From the NCBI GenBank assembly GCA_017521425.1, contig JAFXCQ010000017.1, positions 1-64,000 of the forward strand: a DNA stretch of 64,000 bases, written 5' to 3'. Below, one piece after another: positions 16,935 through 25,459 of this stretch. How positions within the stretch are numbered: the stretch's first letter is position 1; each line of letters starts with the position of its first letter. Made by a program: the position numbers and the translations under genes. The notes under the pieces were generated by a model. That model was not told the DNA's origin. It saw nothing but the letters and a program-made list of their open reading frames with translations, and did no database searches. The stretch comes from Clostridia bacterium. GTDB taxonomy: Bacteria > Bacillota > Clostridia > Oscillospirales > Acutalibacteraceae.

Positions 16935-17180
16935 ATGAAAATATATTGGAACGGAAAATCTAAAAATATAATTGGAAACAATGTTAAGAAATTAAGAAAA
17001 CAAAGAAAGATTTCTCAAAAAGCAATGGCAGAAAAACTGCAATTGAATGGCTTTGAGTTTTCTGACTTAACAATTTTGAGAATAGAACAGGGGACGAGGT
17101 TTGTACCTGATTATGAAGTGGTTGCGATTGCTGAGTTTTTCGGTGTAACTACAGACGAGCTAATGAAAACAGAATTATAA
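16935..17180 (+). CDS. XRE-family HTH transcriptional regulator
   Basis: 81 aa, almost entirely one HTH_3 domain: NNVKKLRKQRKISQKAMAEKLQLNG...LTILRIEQGTRFVPDYEVVAIAEFFGVTTDELM. This is the size of small element-borne repressors. AAGGTTGG precedes the ATG, and three operator-like repeats lie just upstream, suggesting autoregulation and control of the divergent cargo operon. It is the last gene before the right end and ends at a terminator. Confidence 0.88.
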   Translation: MKIYWNGKSKNIIGNNVKKLRKQRKISQKAMAEKLQLNGFEFSDLTILRIEQGTRFVPDYEVVAIAEFFGVTTDELMKTEL

Positions 17181-17189
17181 ATATAAAAA

Positions 17190-17227
17190 GAACACTCTTG
17201 CTCATTTGTATTGAACAAGAGTGTTTC
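17190..17227 (+). terminator. terminator after the XRE regulator
   Basis: Stem GAACACTCTTG / CAAGAGTGTTT with a 14-base loop. The rest of 17228-17409 holds the right arm repeat and AT-rich sequence without an ORF. Confidence 0.75.
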
Positions 17228-17261
17228 TGTCTATTTGTCGCATTGGCTTTAGTTATTTCTC

Positions 17262-17286
17262 TTTTACACCATTTTTACACCATTTT
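17262..17286. repeat. right integrase arm-type repeat
   Basis: Identical to the 25 bp at 6791-6815, in the same orientation, 124 bp from attR. Confidence 0.7.
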
Positions 17287-17379
17287 GGTGTGGTGATATA
17301 TAGAATTTTATAAAGTTTTATAAGTTTTTTGTTTTTTAGATTTTTCACAATATGAAGATATATAAGGGTTTATAGAAAT

Positions 17380-17427
17380 TTAATGTGAAATGAAAACTGG
17401 TTTAAAAATAACAATACCAAGTTTCAT
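17380..17427 (-). other. decapitated ychF start: 15-codon remnant ORF at attR
   Basis: The displaced native start codon and first six codons (MKLGIV) run into element sequence and reach a stop after 15 codons (MKLGIVIFKPVFISH). It still lies downstream of the native ychF promoter. Confidence 0.7.
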
Positions 17428-17431
17428 TTTT
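17410..17431 (-). repeat. attR direct repeat
   Basis: 22 bp identical to attL at 6721-6742; the flanks differ immediately outside it. Confidence 0.9.
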
Positions 17432-17464
17432 TTTACCATTCCTATTTGAAAAATTTACTAAAGT

Positions 17465-17493
17465 ATTTTATCACATAATAATAAGTATTTCAA
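17465..17493 (-). promoter_or_regulatory. displaced native ychF promoter
   Basis: On the minus strand TTGAAA-17-TAAAAT, followed by ATAGGAAT 12 nt before the orphaned ATG at 17427. This would be the ychF promoter in the empty site. Confidence 0.6.
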
Positions 17494-17510
17494 TGATTTT
17501 TTGCATACTA
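17485..17510 (+). promoter_or_regulatory. candidate forespore (sigma-G/F) promoter of gpr
   Basis: GTATT (17485-17489), 14 bases, then CATACTA (17504-17510), close to the sigma-G -35 and -10 pattern. Fits the known forespore expression of gpr. Confidence 0.5.
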
Positions 17511-17553
17511 AATTCACTCTTTGACAATATTAGTATTGGTAAGGAGTGATTTT

Positions 17554-18414
17554 TTGAATTTCAGAACAGATTTAACTTTAGAAAGAACAGAACTTGCAAA
17601 GGAAAGCGGAAAAGGAATAAAAAAAGAGTTTCGTCACAACGATTTCAGCAATACAACTATTATAGATATTTTAAATGAAGAAACTGCCGAAAAATTGGGT
17701 AAGGCAGTCGGTAAATATATCACAATTGAAATACCTGAATTAACATATCTTTCAAGTGAGTTAAAAAAAATAGTTGATACAGTAAAAGAAGCGCTTGAGT
17801 TATTGTTGCCACAAGAAAATGGACTTGTTTTAGTTGCAGGGGTAGGCAACAGCGATATTACTGCAGATGCATTAGGTCCGTTTGTCGCATCAAAAATATT
17901 CTCTACAAGGCATCTTTCGGATGAATTGCAGAAAAATATTGGTTTTACAGAACCGCTTCGTCCGGTGTCTGCAATTTCTACCGGTGTTTTAGGTCAGACA
18001 GGGCTTGAATCAAGTGAATATATAAAATGTATCGTAAATGAAATAAAACCTTGTTGTGTTATAACAATTGATGCGTTAGCATCAAGAAGTGTAAAAAGAT
18101 TAGGTAATACAATTCAGATGTCTGACACAGGTATTGCACCAGGGTCAGGAATAAATAACAAACGAAAAAGAATTGATAAAGAATTTTTAGGTGTTCCTGT
18201 AATTGCAATAGGTGTGCCGACAGTTGTTGATGCGGTTACTTTAGCAGAAAGTGTTTTTGGGGCAACTGTGGAAAAAGAAACGGAAATTGATATGATTGTA
18301 ACACCTAAAGATATTGATGTTTTAATAAAAAATTCAGCGGATTTAATTGCGACTTCGATAAATTTGAGCTTGCAGAAAGCTTTAAGCTACGATGATTTGA
18401 AATCTTTGTTATAA
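17554..18414 (+). CDS. gpr: germination protease GPR (spore endopeptidase)
   Basis: Degrades small acid-soluble spore proteins at the start of germination; made in the forespore as a zymogen. The N-terminus MNFRTDLTLER is typical, and GVGNSDITADALGP, STGVLGQTG and GVPTVVDAVTLAE are family motifs. The start is the TTG at 17554, 8 bases after AAGGAG; an upstream in-frame TTG at 17521 has no ribosome binding site. 286 aa, on the short side for the family. spoIIP follows, the same order as in Bacillus. In the element-free chromosome it would be divergent from ychF. Confidence 0.93.
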   Translation: MNFRTDLTLERTELAKESGKGIKKEFRHNDFSNTTIIDILNEETAEKLGKAVGKYITIEIPELTYLSSELKKIVDTVKEALELLLPQENGLVLVAGVGNSDITADALGPFVASKIFSTRHLSDELQKNIGFTEPLRPVSAISTGVLGQTGLESSEYIKCIVNEIKPCCVITIDALASRSVKRLGNTIQMSDTGIAPGSGINNKRKRIDKEFLGVPVIAIGVPTVVDAVTLAESVFGATVEKETEIDMIVTPKDIDVLIKNSADLIATSINLSLQKALSYDDLKSLL

Positions 18415-18476
18415 CCCGAAAATTTATAGCATAAAATATATTGCACTACTATTTTTTAAAGAAAGGCGTGTGCAAT

Positions 18477-19586
18477 ATGAATAATAAAAAAACAGGATTA
18501 GAAGGCTTTTTAAGTGTATTGGTTTCAGTTTCTCTTGTAGTTGTAACTCTTGTGTTTTCAGGTGAATTGGTTACTGCTTTAAGTTCATTTACTTTAGGCA
18601 GTTTTAGTGTGATGTCGGGTGTAGCCGAGTTCAAAGCAGAAAACGAAAAGTTTAATTTATCAAAAGGCGATAATTATAATGTAATTGGTTTTGGTAATGG
18701 TCTTGAGACAAATATAAATGGTACTGATACCAGAACGCCCGAAGATATCGAGAAAATTATGGATGAAGCGGTATCCGCTTATGCGTCATTCACAAAAACA
18801 GGGGATATTGACGAAACACAACTTGGAGCAACAAGCAGTAATACAGTTTATAAAAATGTAGCCGTAAATAATAAGACTGAAACAAAATCTGTTAACATAA
18901 AAAAAGAGCTTTCTAAAAAACCAAGTTTTGGCAAAATAACAAAAGATGAGCCTTATATTTTAATTTATCATACCCACACGACAGAGGGCTATGAACTTTT
19001 AGATAAAGGTTGGTATTCAAGTGATTATGACTCACGCACAAAAGATGTAAATAAAACAGTTGTCCGTGTGGGTGATGAGATTGCAGAGCGACTCGAAAAA
19101 TCAGGGTTTAAGGTGATTCACGATAAAACGATTTATGATGCAAGTTACAATGGTGCTTATGGTCGCTCACTTAAAAATGTAGAAAAATTCCTTGAAGAAA
19201 ATCCGTCAATTGTTATTACTTTAGATGTTCACCGTGATGCAATTCATTACGACAGCGGCACAAGATGTAAACCTACTGCTGAAATAAATGGTAAAAAAGC
19301 GGCACAGGTTATGATTATATCTGGTGCAGAAGAGGGTGAAATAACAGATTATCCTGATTGGTCACAAAACCTTACCTTTGCTATTGCTTTACAAAATAAA
19401 GTAGAAGAAAATTACAAAGGGCTTATGAGACCTCTGTTTTTTTGTCAGAGAAAATATAATATGCACGTAACACCTTGTTCGCTTCTTTTAGAAATGGGTA
19501 CTGATGCAAATACTTTAGAAGAAGCGGTGTATTCTGGCCGCTTAATTGGTGACAGCTTGGCAGAGCTGCTTGAAGAAAATATGTAG
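18477..19586 (+). CDS. spoIIP: stage II sporulation protein P (amidase/endopeptidase)
   Basis: A membrane-anchored peptidoglycan hydrolase of the SpoIIDMP engulfment complex, acting in the mother cell. One transmembrane segment is near the N-terminus (about residues 8-30). The catalytic domain shows LIYHTHTTEGYE, a zinc-ligand His and Glu, then ITLDVHRDA and LLEMGTDANTLEEA. The ATG at 18477 after AAAGGCG is preferred over an in-frame codon at 18441 without a ribosome binding site. It lies 62 bases after gpr and is followed 9 bases later by a tiny membrane protein gene. Confidence 0.93.
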   Translation: MNNKKTGLEGFLSVLVSVSLVVVTLVFSGELVTALSSFTLGSFSVMSGVAEFKAENEKFNLSKGDNYNVIGFGNGLETNINGTDTRTPEDIEKIMDEAVSAYASFTKTGDIDETQLGATSSNTVYKNVAVNNKTETKSVNIKKELSKKPSFGKITKDEPYILIYHTHTTEGYELLDKGWYSSDYDSRTKDVNKTVVRVGDEIAERLEKSGFKVIHDKTIYDASYNGAYGRSLKNVEKFLEENPSIVITLDVHRDAIHYDSGTRCKPTAEINGKKAAQVMIISGAEEGEITDYPDWSQNLTFAIALQNKVEENYKGLMRPLFFCQRKYNMHVTPCSLLLEMGTDANTLEEAVYSGRLIGDSLAELLEENM

Positions 19587-19595
19587 GAGATAAAA

Positions 19596-19772
19596 ATGGA
19601 AGAATTTACAAAACTATTAAAAAGCTATACAGTTATTACAATTGTGGTGATTATTATAATTGCATTTGTTTGTGGCTCGTTTATTGCAGGTTTTAAAGTT
19701 AATTACAATATTACAGGAATTGACCATTCAAAAATCGGTTATAATAGGGATTTTATAAGCGAGGATATATAA
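19596..19772 (+). CDS. 58-aa single-pass membrane protein in the spoIIP operon
   Basis: MEEFTKLLKSYT is followed by a 20-residue hydrophobic helix (VITIVVIIIIAFVCGSFIAG) and a polar tail of about 25 residues ending SEDI. TAGGAG is 5 bases before the ATG and the gene begins 9 bases after the spoIIP stop, so it is cotranscribed. The small size and position suggest a sporulation membrane peptide; no family is recognised. Confidence 0.65.
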   Translation: MEEFTKLLKSYTVITIVVIIIIAFVCGSFIAGFKVNYNITGIDHSKIGYNRDFISEDI

Positions 19773-19808
19773 AAATCGAAAAAAACTGTAAAAAGTGTAA
19801 AATTCCTA

Positions 19809-19837
19809 TTGAAAAAAATCCGCGTTTATTGTACAAT
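19809..19837 (+). promoter_or_regulatory. pgi promoter
   Basis: TTGAAA (19809-19814), 17 bp, TACAAT (19832-19837). The leader contains a short AAGATG/CATCTT hairpin at about 19869-19887. Confidence 0.7.
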
Positions 19838-19917
19838 ATACAAAAGGCATATCGCAAAATATTCTTTTAAGATGGTTAACATCTTTTATATGTCTTTATA
19901 GCAAGGAGTTGGAAAGT

Positions 19918-21252
19918 TTGGCAGTTAAACTTAATACGAAGTACCTTGACGGTTTTGTTGCAAAGTCAGATGTTGACGCAATAAGCGGTGAAGTTGCTTC
20001 AGCAGTTGAGCTTCTTAACAGTCGCAAGGGTGCAGGTAACGACTTTTTAGGTTGGGTAGATTTACCTGTTAATTACGACAAAGAAGAGTTCGAAAGAATT
20101 AAAAAAGCGGCAGAAAAAATCCGTAGCGATAGCGAGGTTTTAATTGTTATCGGTATCGGTGGCAGTTACTTAGGTGCTCGTGCCGCAATCGAGTTTTGTA
20201 AATCACAAAACTATAATTACTTAAATAAACCTCAAATCTTTTTTGCTGGTAATACAATTTCTTCATCTGCTTTAGCAGAAACAGTGAAACTCTGCGAGGG
20301 TAAAGATTTTTCGGTTAATGTTATTTCAAAATCAGGTACAACAACTGAGCCTACATTAGCTTTCAGAGTTTTCAAAGAGCTTTTAGAAGAAAAATACGGC
20401 AAAGAAGAAGCAGCTAAAAGAATTTATGCTACAACTGACAAGGCTCGTGGTACATTAAAAGAGCTTTCAGATTCAGAAGGTTATGAAACATTTGTTATTC
20501 CGGACGATGTAGGTGGCAGATATTCAGTACTTACCGCATGCGGACTTCTTCCTATTGCAGTTGCAGGTATCGACATTGATAAAATGATGCAGGGTGCACA
20601 AAGTGCCCGTGAAGATTTTAAAGATGGCGATGTTTACACAAACGATTGTTACAAATATGCTGCAATGAGAAATATTCTTTACCGTAAAGGCAAATCAGTC
20701 GAAATGATGGTTGCTTACGAACCTGACTTTACAATGATGAATGAATGGTTCAAACAACTCTTCGGCGAAAGCGAGGGTAAAGAAAATAAGGGTATATTCC
20801 CATCATCAGCTATTTTTTCAACTGACCTTCACTCACTCGGCCAATACGTTCAGGATGGCGAAAGATTGATGTTTGAAACAGTTGTTAAATTTAAATCACC
20901 AAAGAGTGAAATGGTAATTAAAGAAGATACCGAAAACAAAGATGGTTTCAACTTCGTAGCAGGTAAAACTGTTGACTTTGTTAACGAACAGGCATTTTTA
21001 GGTACTGTACTTGCTCACTGTGATGGTGGTGTGCCAAATATGATTTTAGAAGTTGACAAAATGGATGAATTCAACTTTGGCTATCTTGTATATTTCTTCT
21101 GCAAGGCTTGTGCAGTTTCGGGTTATACATTAGGAATCAACCCATTTGACCAGCCTGGTGTTGAAAGTTACAAGAAAAATATGTTTGCACTTCTTGGCAA
21201 ACCTGGGTTTGAGTCTTTAAGCGAAGAACTCAAAACCAGACTTACAAAATAA
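19918..21252 (+). CDS. pgi: glucose-6-phosphate isomerase
   Basis: Interconverts glucose 6-phosphate and fructose 6-phosphate in glycolysis. 444 aa, the short Gram-positive form. Family motifs: [33 protein letters not shown] (phosphate-binding loop), [14 protein letters not shown], and the C-terminal [14 protein letters not shown] with the catalytic Lys. The TTG at 19918 lies 8 bases after AAGGAG; the in-frame TTG at 19909 directly abuts the ribosome binding site and is less likely. Monocistronic with its own sigma-A promoter, or with the P-loop gene 51 bases downstream. Confidence 0.96.
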   Translation: MAVKLNTKYLDGFVAKSDVDAISGEVASAVELLNSRKGAGNDFLGWVDLPVNYDKEEFERIKKAAEKIRSDSEVLIVIGIGGSYLGARAAIEFCKSQNYNYLNKPQIFFAGNTISSSALAETVKLCEGKDFSVNVISKSGTTTEPTLAFRVFKELLEEKYGKEEAAKRIYATTDKARGTLKELSDSEGYETFVIPDDVGGRYSVLTACGLLPIAVAGIDIDKMMQGAQSAREDFKDGDVYTNDCYKYAAMRNILYRKGKSVEMMVAYEPDFTMMNEWFKQLFGESEGKENKGIFPSSAIFSTDLHSLGQYVQDGERLMFETVVKFKSPKSEMVIKEDTENKDGFNFVAGKTVDFVNEQAFLGTVLAHCDGGVPNMILEVDKMDEFNFGYLVYFFCKACAVSGYTLGINPFDQPGVESYKKNMFALLGKPGFESLSEELKTRLTK

Positions 21253-21303
21253 TGTAAATAAACTGAAGACAATTCAGTAATAAAATAAACGGAGGTAAAC
21301 ACT

Positions 21304-21720
21304 ATGGTTTCACTTATTATCGGCAACAAAGGTTCCGGCAAAACAAAAAAACTCATCTCTCTTATCAATGAGGCGGTTGACAAGTCAAACGGAACAGTCG
21401 TTTGTATTGAGAAATCACCGTTACTTACTTACGAGGTAACTCACAAAGCAAGACTTATTGAAACAGAAAGATACGGTGTTGAAGGAACTGACGCATTCTA
21501 TGGTATGCTTTGCGGTATCATCGCACAGGACCACGACATTACAGAAATTTTTGTTGATGCTACATTCAAAATCGTAGGCAGAGATTACGAAGCATTTGCA
21601 GACCTTATTAAAAAGGTTAGCGACATTTCAAAGCTTTCAGATATCGACTTTGTTTTCACAGTATCTGAAGATGAAGAAAAACTTCCTGCAAGACTCTTCG
21701 AATATGCTCAAAAAGCTTAA
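21304..21720 (+). CDS. small P-loop NTP-binding protein of unknown function
   Basis: 138 aa, soluble. Walker A GNKGSGKT is at residues 7-14, then alternating strands and helices, with EIFVDATFKIVG as a plausible Walker B-like strand and VFTVSEDEEKLP as a late sensor strand. Family members in clostridia are short and often labelled only as ATP-binding or, misleadingly, PilT-like. Expressed behind pgi with a clear GGAGG. The partner or substrate is unknown; it ends at a strong terminator. Confidence 0.6.
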   Translation: MVSLIIGNKGSGKTKKLISLINEAVDKSNGTVVCIEKSPLLTYEVTHKARLIETERYGVEGTDAFYGMLCGIIAQDHDITEIFVDATFKIVGRDYEAFADLIKKVSDISKLSDIDFVFTVSEDEEKLPARLFEYAQKA

Positions 21721-21732
21721 TTGATTATTAAG

Positions 21733-21768
21733 ATTCGCCTATCTTTTCAAGGTAGGCGGATTTTTTTG
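21733..21768 (+). terminator. Rho-independent terminator
   Basis: Stem ATTCGCCTA / TAGGCGGAT followed by seven Ts. Confidence 0.85.
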
Positions 21769-21797
21769 AAAAAAATTACAGATTTTTAAATTATATA

Positions 21798-21826
21798 TTG
21801 ACAAACTCACATTATTTTAATATAAT
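21798..21826 (+). promoter_or_regulatory. consensus sigma-A promoter of yceD-rpmF
   Basis: Perfect TTGACA (21798-21803), 17 bp, perfect TATAAT (21821-21826); suits a ribosomal protein operon. Confidence 0.85.
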
Positions 21827-21852
21827 GTTTTAGCGTATTGAGAGGTAGTTAA

Positions 21853-22344
21853 ATGATTATTGAACTTGAGTCTATATTTAATACGGATGGTTCGTCTTAT
21901 GAATTTGATTACGAACTTTCGCTTTCGCACATCAGTGTAGCGGGTGTGAATCCACTTAAAGCACCTGTTAAGGTAAAAGGTGTTGTGAAAAATAATACAG
22001 GCATTGTCACACTCGAGGCGGGGGTAGAGCTTATCTATTCTGCAGCTTGTGACCGTTGTGCCGAAGAAACTGAGAAAACTTATAACTATGATTTTTCTCA
22101 TAATTTAATTGCATCTTTAAGCAATGAAGATAATGACGATTTTCTCGTTGTGAGTGATATGCGTCTTGATTTAGATGAGCTTATCGAAGAAGATGTCAAT
22201 TTAGAATTACCAACAAAATTCCTTTGTGAAGATGATTGTAAAGGTGTTTGTTCGATGTGTGGTAAAAATCTTAACAAAGACCAATGTGACTGCAAGAAAC
22301 CAATAGACCCGCGTCTTGAAGGTTTGCTTCAGTTTTTGGAATAA
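21853..22344 (+). CDS. yceD: YceD/DUF177 family protein (23S rRNA accumulation)
   Basis: 163 aa, cytosolic. YceD-family proteins are needed for normal 23S rRNA levels in E. coli and plants. The DUF177 core is seen at about residues 50-140 with CDRCAEE and a second set of cysteines (CEDDCKGVCSMCGKNLNKDQCDC), which form the usual metal-binding cluster. It directly precedes rpmF, the order conserved across most bacteria, so cotranscription is expected from the strong promoter upstream. Confidence 0.92.
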   Translation: MIIELESIFNTDGSSYEFDYELSLSHISVAGVNPLKAPVKVKGVVKNNTGIVTLEAGVELIYSAACDRCAEETEKTYNYDFSHNLIASLSNEDNDDFLVVSDMRLDLDELIEEDVNLELPTKFLCEDDCKGVCSMCGKNLNKDQCDCKKPIDPRLEGLLQFLE

Positions 22345-22391
22345 ATCAGTTAATAAACATTCATTGTTAAATTATAAGGAGGAAACTTAAA

Positions 22392-22574
22392 ATGGCAGTA
22401 CCAAAGAGAAGAGTTTCAAAAGCAAGAAGAGACAAAAGAAGATCAAACGTATGGAAAATGGATGCTCCACAACTTATGAAATGCCCACAATGCGGCGAAT
22501 ATAAGAGAGCACACAGACTTTGCACAGCTTGTGGTTATTACAACGGTAAACAAGTAGTAGTTGTTGAAAAATAA
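22392..22574 (+). CDS. rpmF: 50S ribosomal protein L32
   Basis: 60 aa. MAVPKRRVSKARRDKRRSN is the standard N-terminus, followed by the zinc ribbon CPQCGEYKRAHRLCTACGYY, so this is the four-cysteine, zinc-binding form of L32. AAGGAGG precedes the ATG. A GGGCGG/CCGCCC hairpin at 22605-22629 follows the gene and may attenuate read-through into the DUF512 gene. Confidence 0.98.
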   Translation: MAVPKRRVSKARRDKRRSNVWKMDAPQLMKCPQCGEYKRAHRLCTACGYYNGKQVVVVEK

Positions 22575-22667
22575 TTACGGTGTGATTCTATAATTGCTTT
22601 CAAGGGGCGGTGAGAAATTCTCTCCGCCCTATTGGAGTTTAAATTTGCTTTGTAAGGAGTGAGTAAA

Positions 22668-23978
22668 GTGTCGGTAAAAGTAATCTGTGTTAAAGAGAAT
22701 TCCTATGGTGAAAAAGCAGGGATTTTAAAAGATGACGAAATCAAACTTATAAATGGCAGAGAAATTACCGATGTTTTAGATTATCGTTTTGCAATACAAA
22801 GCAAAAAGCTTTCTGTTACTTTAAATCGTGGTTTAGAAGAGATACAGGTCAATATAAGAAAAAGTAGCGAATTTTCAGACATTGGTCTCGATTTTGAAAC
22901 TTACTTAATGGACAAGCAACATTCTTGTAAGAATAAGTGCATTTTCTGTTTTGTTGACCAGATGCCGAAAGGTATGCGTAATACTTTATATTTTAAAGAT
23001 GATGATTCTCGTCTCTCGTTCCTTTTTGGTAATTACATTACTCTTACAAATCTTACCGAAAAAGAAGCAGACAGAATTTGTGAAATGCACATAAGTCCTA
23101 TAAATATTTCTGTTCACACAATGAATCCTGAATTGCGTGTTAAAATGATGAAAAATAAAAACGCAGGGGGCTCACTTAAATTTATAAAGAAATTCCATGA
23201 TGCAGGAATTTTAATGAATACCCAACTTGTCCTTTGTCCAGGAATAAATGATGGAGAAGAGCTAAGATATTCATTAAGTGAACTTGCAAAATACAGTCCG
23301 TATATTAACAGTATCGCGGCAGTACCGGTAGGTCTTACAAAATACCGCGACAATTTAGAACATTTAGACATATACACCAAAGAAACTGCAAACGAAGTTA
23401 TTTCAATAATAGACGAGTTTAATGCACATTACTCATTCTTTAATAAGGGTAAAATTTTAGCCTTTGCTTCAGATGAATTTTATTTGTTAGCAGAAAAAGA
23501 TTTTCCAGATGAAGATTATTATGGTGAATACAGTCAACTTGATAATGGTGTCGGAATGTGTACACTTTTAAAAAGTGAATTTTTAAGTGCTTTAGAAAAT
23601 TCAGAGGAAAAAGCAGTAAACCGTGAAATTACTATAGCAACAGGTGAGTCTGCATATTCTCTTTTGTGTGAATTAACAAGAAAAGCAGAAGAAAAATTTA
23701 AGGGTTTAAAAGTTAATGTCGTAAAAATAACTAACGAGTTTTTCGGTACAACTGTTACAGTTGCAGGACTTTTAACAGGTCAGGATTTAAAAGAACAGTT
23801 AAAATCGAAGAATTTAGGCGAAGAACTTTTAATTCCGAGAGTTTCTTTGAGAAATGAAGGGGACAAGTTCCTTGACGATTTGACCCTCGAAGAACTTTCA
23901 GGATTTTTAAATATCAAAGTTACTCCAGTAGAAAATGACGGATATAAATTATTAGAAAAAATTTCAGGAGGTGCGTAA
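22668..23978 (+). CDS. DUF512 / PDZ-linked radical-SAM-like protein
   Basis: 436 aa. The N-terminal ~65 residues are PDZ-like (ENSYGEKAGILKDDEIKLINGREI), followed by a radical-SAM-type cluster motif CKNKCIFCFVDQMPKGMR, a TIM-barrel-like region with NISVHTMNPELR and LCPGIND, and the C-terminal DUF512 domain. Such proteins nearly always neighbour der in clostridia, as here, but no reaction is established. The GTG at 22668 lies 8 bases after AAGGAG; the GTG at 22659 overlaps the ribosome binding site. The stop and the der ATG are one base apart. Confidence 0.88.
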   Translation: MSVKVICVKENSYGEKAGILKDDEIKLINGREITDVLDYRFAIQSKKLSVTLNRGLEEIQVNIRKSSEFSDIGLDFETYLMDKQHSCKNKCIFCFVDQMPKGMRNTLYFKDDDSRLSFLFGNYITLTNLTEKEADRICEMHISPINISVHTMNPELRVKMMKNKNAGGSLKFIKKFHDAGILMNTQLVLCPGINDGEELRYSLSELAKYSPYINSIAAVPVGLTKYRDNLEHLDIYTKETANEVISIIDEFNAHYSFFNKGKILAFASDEFYLLAEKDFPDEDYYGEYSQLDNGVGMCTLLKSEFLSALENSEEKAVNREITIATGESAYSLLCELTRKAEEKFKGLKVNVVKITNEFFGTTVTVAGLLTGQDLKEQLKSKNLGEELLIPRVSLRNEGDKFLDDLTLEELSGFLNIKVTPVENDGYKLLEKISGGA

Positions 23979-23979
23979 A

Positions 23980-25314
23980 ATGGCACAACCGGTAGTTGCA
24001 ATAGTCGGCAGACCAAATGTTGGTAAAAGTACACTTTTTAACAAACTTACAGGTAAAAGACTTGCTATTGTAGATAATACCCCTGGCGTTACAAGAGACA
24101 GAATTTTCGGTGAATGCGAATGGTTAGGTCATAAAATGATGCTTGTAGATACAGGCGGTATTGAGCCATATTCAGACGATATTATTCTTTCACAAATGCG
24201 TCGTCAGGCACAACTTGCAATAGATAGTGCAAATGTAATTATATTTGTTACCGATGTACGCGATGGTGTTGTTGCGACTGATAGTGAGGTTGCTTCAATG
24301 CTTCAGAAAAGTGGTAAACCAATTGTACTTTGCGTTAATAAGTGCGATAAAATTGGTGAACCACCGGCAGATATTTACGAGTTTTACAATTTGGGTATCG
24401 GTGATCCGTTCCCTGTGTCATCAGTTCACGGTCATGGTACAGGCGACTTACTTGATGAAGTAATAAAACACTTCCCTGAGGAATATTTAAGAGATGGCGA
24501 AGATGAAGATGATTACATCAAAGTTGCAGTAATCGGTAAACCGAATGTTGGTAAATCTTCACTTGTAAATAAAATTATAGGTGAAGACAGAATGATTGTA
24601 TCTGATATTGCGGGTACAACACGTGATGCAACAGACAGTTTTGTTGAAAATGATTACGGTAAATTTATGTTTATAGATACTGCAGGTCTTCGTAGAAAAT
24701 CTAAAGTTGAAGATGCAGTTGAGCGTTATAGCGTTTTAAGAACAGATATGGCAGTAGAAAGAGCCAATGTCTGCGTTATTATGATTGATGCTTTAGAGGG
24801 CTTTACCGAGCAAGACAGTAAAGTTGCAGGTAGAGCATTAGAGCAGGGTAAAGGTTGCATTATTGCAGTAAATAAGTGGGATGCTTACGAAAAAGACGGC
24901 AAAACAATGGACTCATATCGTAAAAAACTTATGAATGATTTTTCGTTTATGTCATTTGCACCTATCATTTTTATTTCTGCAAAAACAGGTCAGAGACTTG
25001 ATCGCCTTTACGAACTTATTAAGTTTGTAGATACACAAAACGCAATGCGTGTTAAAACTGGTCAGTTAAATGAAATATTGGCGGCCGCAACATTAAGAGT
25101 GCAACCACCAACAGATAAAGGTAAACGTCTTAAAATTTATTATATGACTCAGGCTTCAACCCGCCCACCAACATTTGTATGCTTCGTAAATAATGCAGAA
25201 CTTTTCCATTATAGCTATCAGCGCTATTTAGAAAATCAGATTCGCGAAGTTTATGGTCTCGAAGGTACACCGGTGAGGTTTGTAATTCGTGAGCGTGGAG
25301 AAAAGAAATTCTGA
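23980..25314 (+). CDS. der: ribosome biogenesis GTPase Der (EngA)
   Basis: A double GTPase for 50S subunit assembly. The first G domain has GRPNVGKS, DTGG and NKCD; the second has GKPNVGKS (about residue 187), DTAG and NKWD; the C-terminal KH-like domain ends with RFVIRERGEKKF. 444 aa, normal. AGGAGGTG lies 6 bases before the ATG, inside the end of the DUF512 gene, so the two are coupled. Confidence 0.97.
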   Translation: MAQPVVAIVGRPNVGKSTLFNKLTGKRLAIVDNTPGVTRDRIFGECEWLGHKMMLVDTGGIEPYSDDIILSQMRRQAQLAIDSANVIIFVTDVRDGVVATDSEVASMLQKSGKPIVLCVNKCDKIGEPPADIYEFYNLGIGDPFPVSSVHGHGTGDLLDEVIKHFPEEYLRDGEDEDDYIKVAVIGKPNVGKSSLVNKIIGEDRMIVSDIAGTTRDATDSFVENDYGKFMFIDTAGLRRKSKVEDAVERYSVLRTDMAVERANVCVIMIDALEGFTEQDSKVAGRALEQGKGCIIAVNKWDAYEKDGKTMDSYRKKLMNDFSFMSFAPIIFISAKTGQRLDRLYELIKFVDTQNAMRVKTGQLNEILAAATLRVQPPTDKGKRLKIYYMTQASTRPPTFVCFVNNAELFHYSYQRYLENQIREVYGLEGTPVRFVIRERGEKKF

Positions 25315-25350
25315 TTCGAATTTTTAAAGTTGCAAGTTTTATAAAAAACA

Positions 25351-25403
25351 AAAGGTTCCATCATTTAAGTTTTTCATAAACCGAAAATGATAGAACCTTT
25401 TTT
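25351..25403. terminator. bidirectional terminator with ATCATTT stem (family copy B)
   Basis: Stem AAAGGTTCCATCATTT / AAAATGATAGAACCTTTTTT between convergent der and the MFS gene. Flanked by AAGTTGCAAG on the left and an inverted ACTTGCAACTTGCACACTTG array (25425-25449) on the right. Confidence 0.8.
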
Positions 25404-25459
25404 CTATTATTTGATATTACTTGCAACTTGCACACTTGCTACTTGCAACTGAATTGTGG

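Larger units (their letters stand above)
6721..17431. mobile_element. integrative mobilizable element inserted at the ychF start codon
   Basis: About 10.7 kb bounded by identical 22-bp direct repeats at 6721-6742 and 17410-17431. The repeat comprises the first six ychF codons plus the bases just upstream of the ATG. Inside are a Tn916-type tyrosine integrase, a small HTH/excisionase-like protein, an FtsK/TcpA-like ATPase, an HUH Rep/relaxase-like protein, two small unknown proteins, a broken XRE regulator, three surface proteins and an intact XRE regulator. No type IV secretion genes (VirB4, lytic transglycosylase) are present, so it is a mobilizable rather than a self-transmissible element. 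Its base composition looks more AT-rich than its flanks. Confidence 0.9.

Noticed and set aside
25425-25449. Tandem repeat or CRISPR-like ACTTGCAAC array
   Set aside because: The units are 8-10 bp and irregular, and the same run occurs beside another terminator; it is part of an intergenic repeat.
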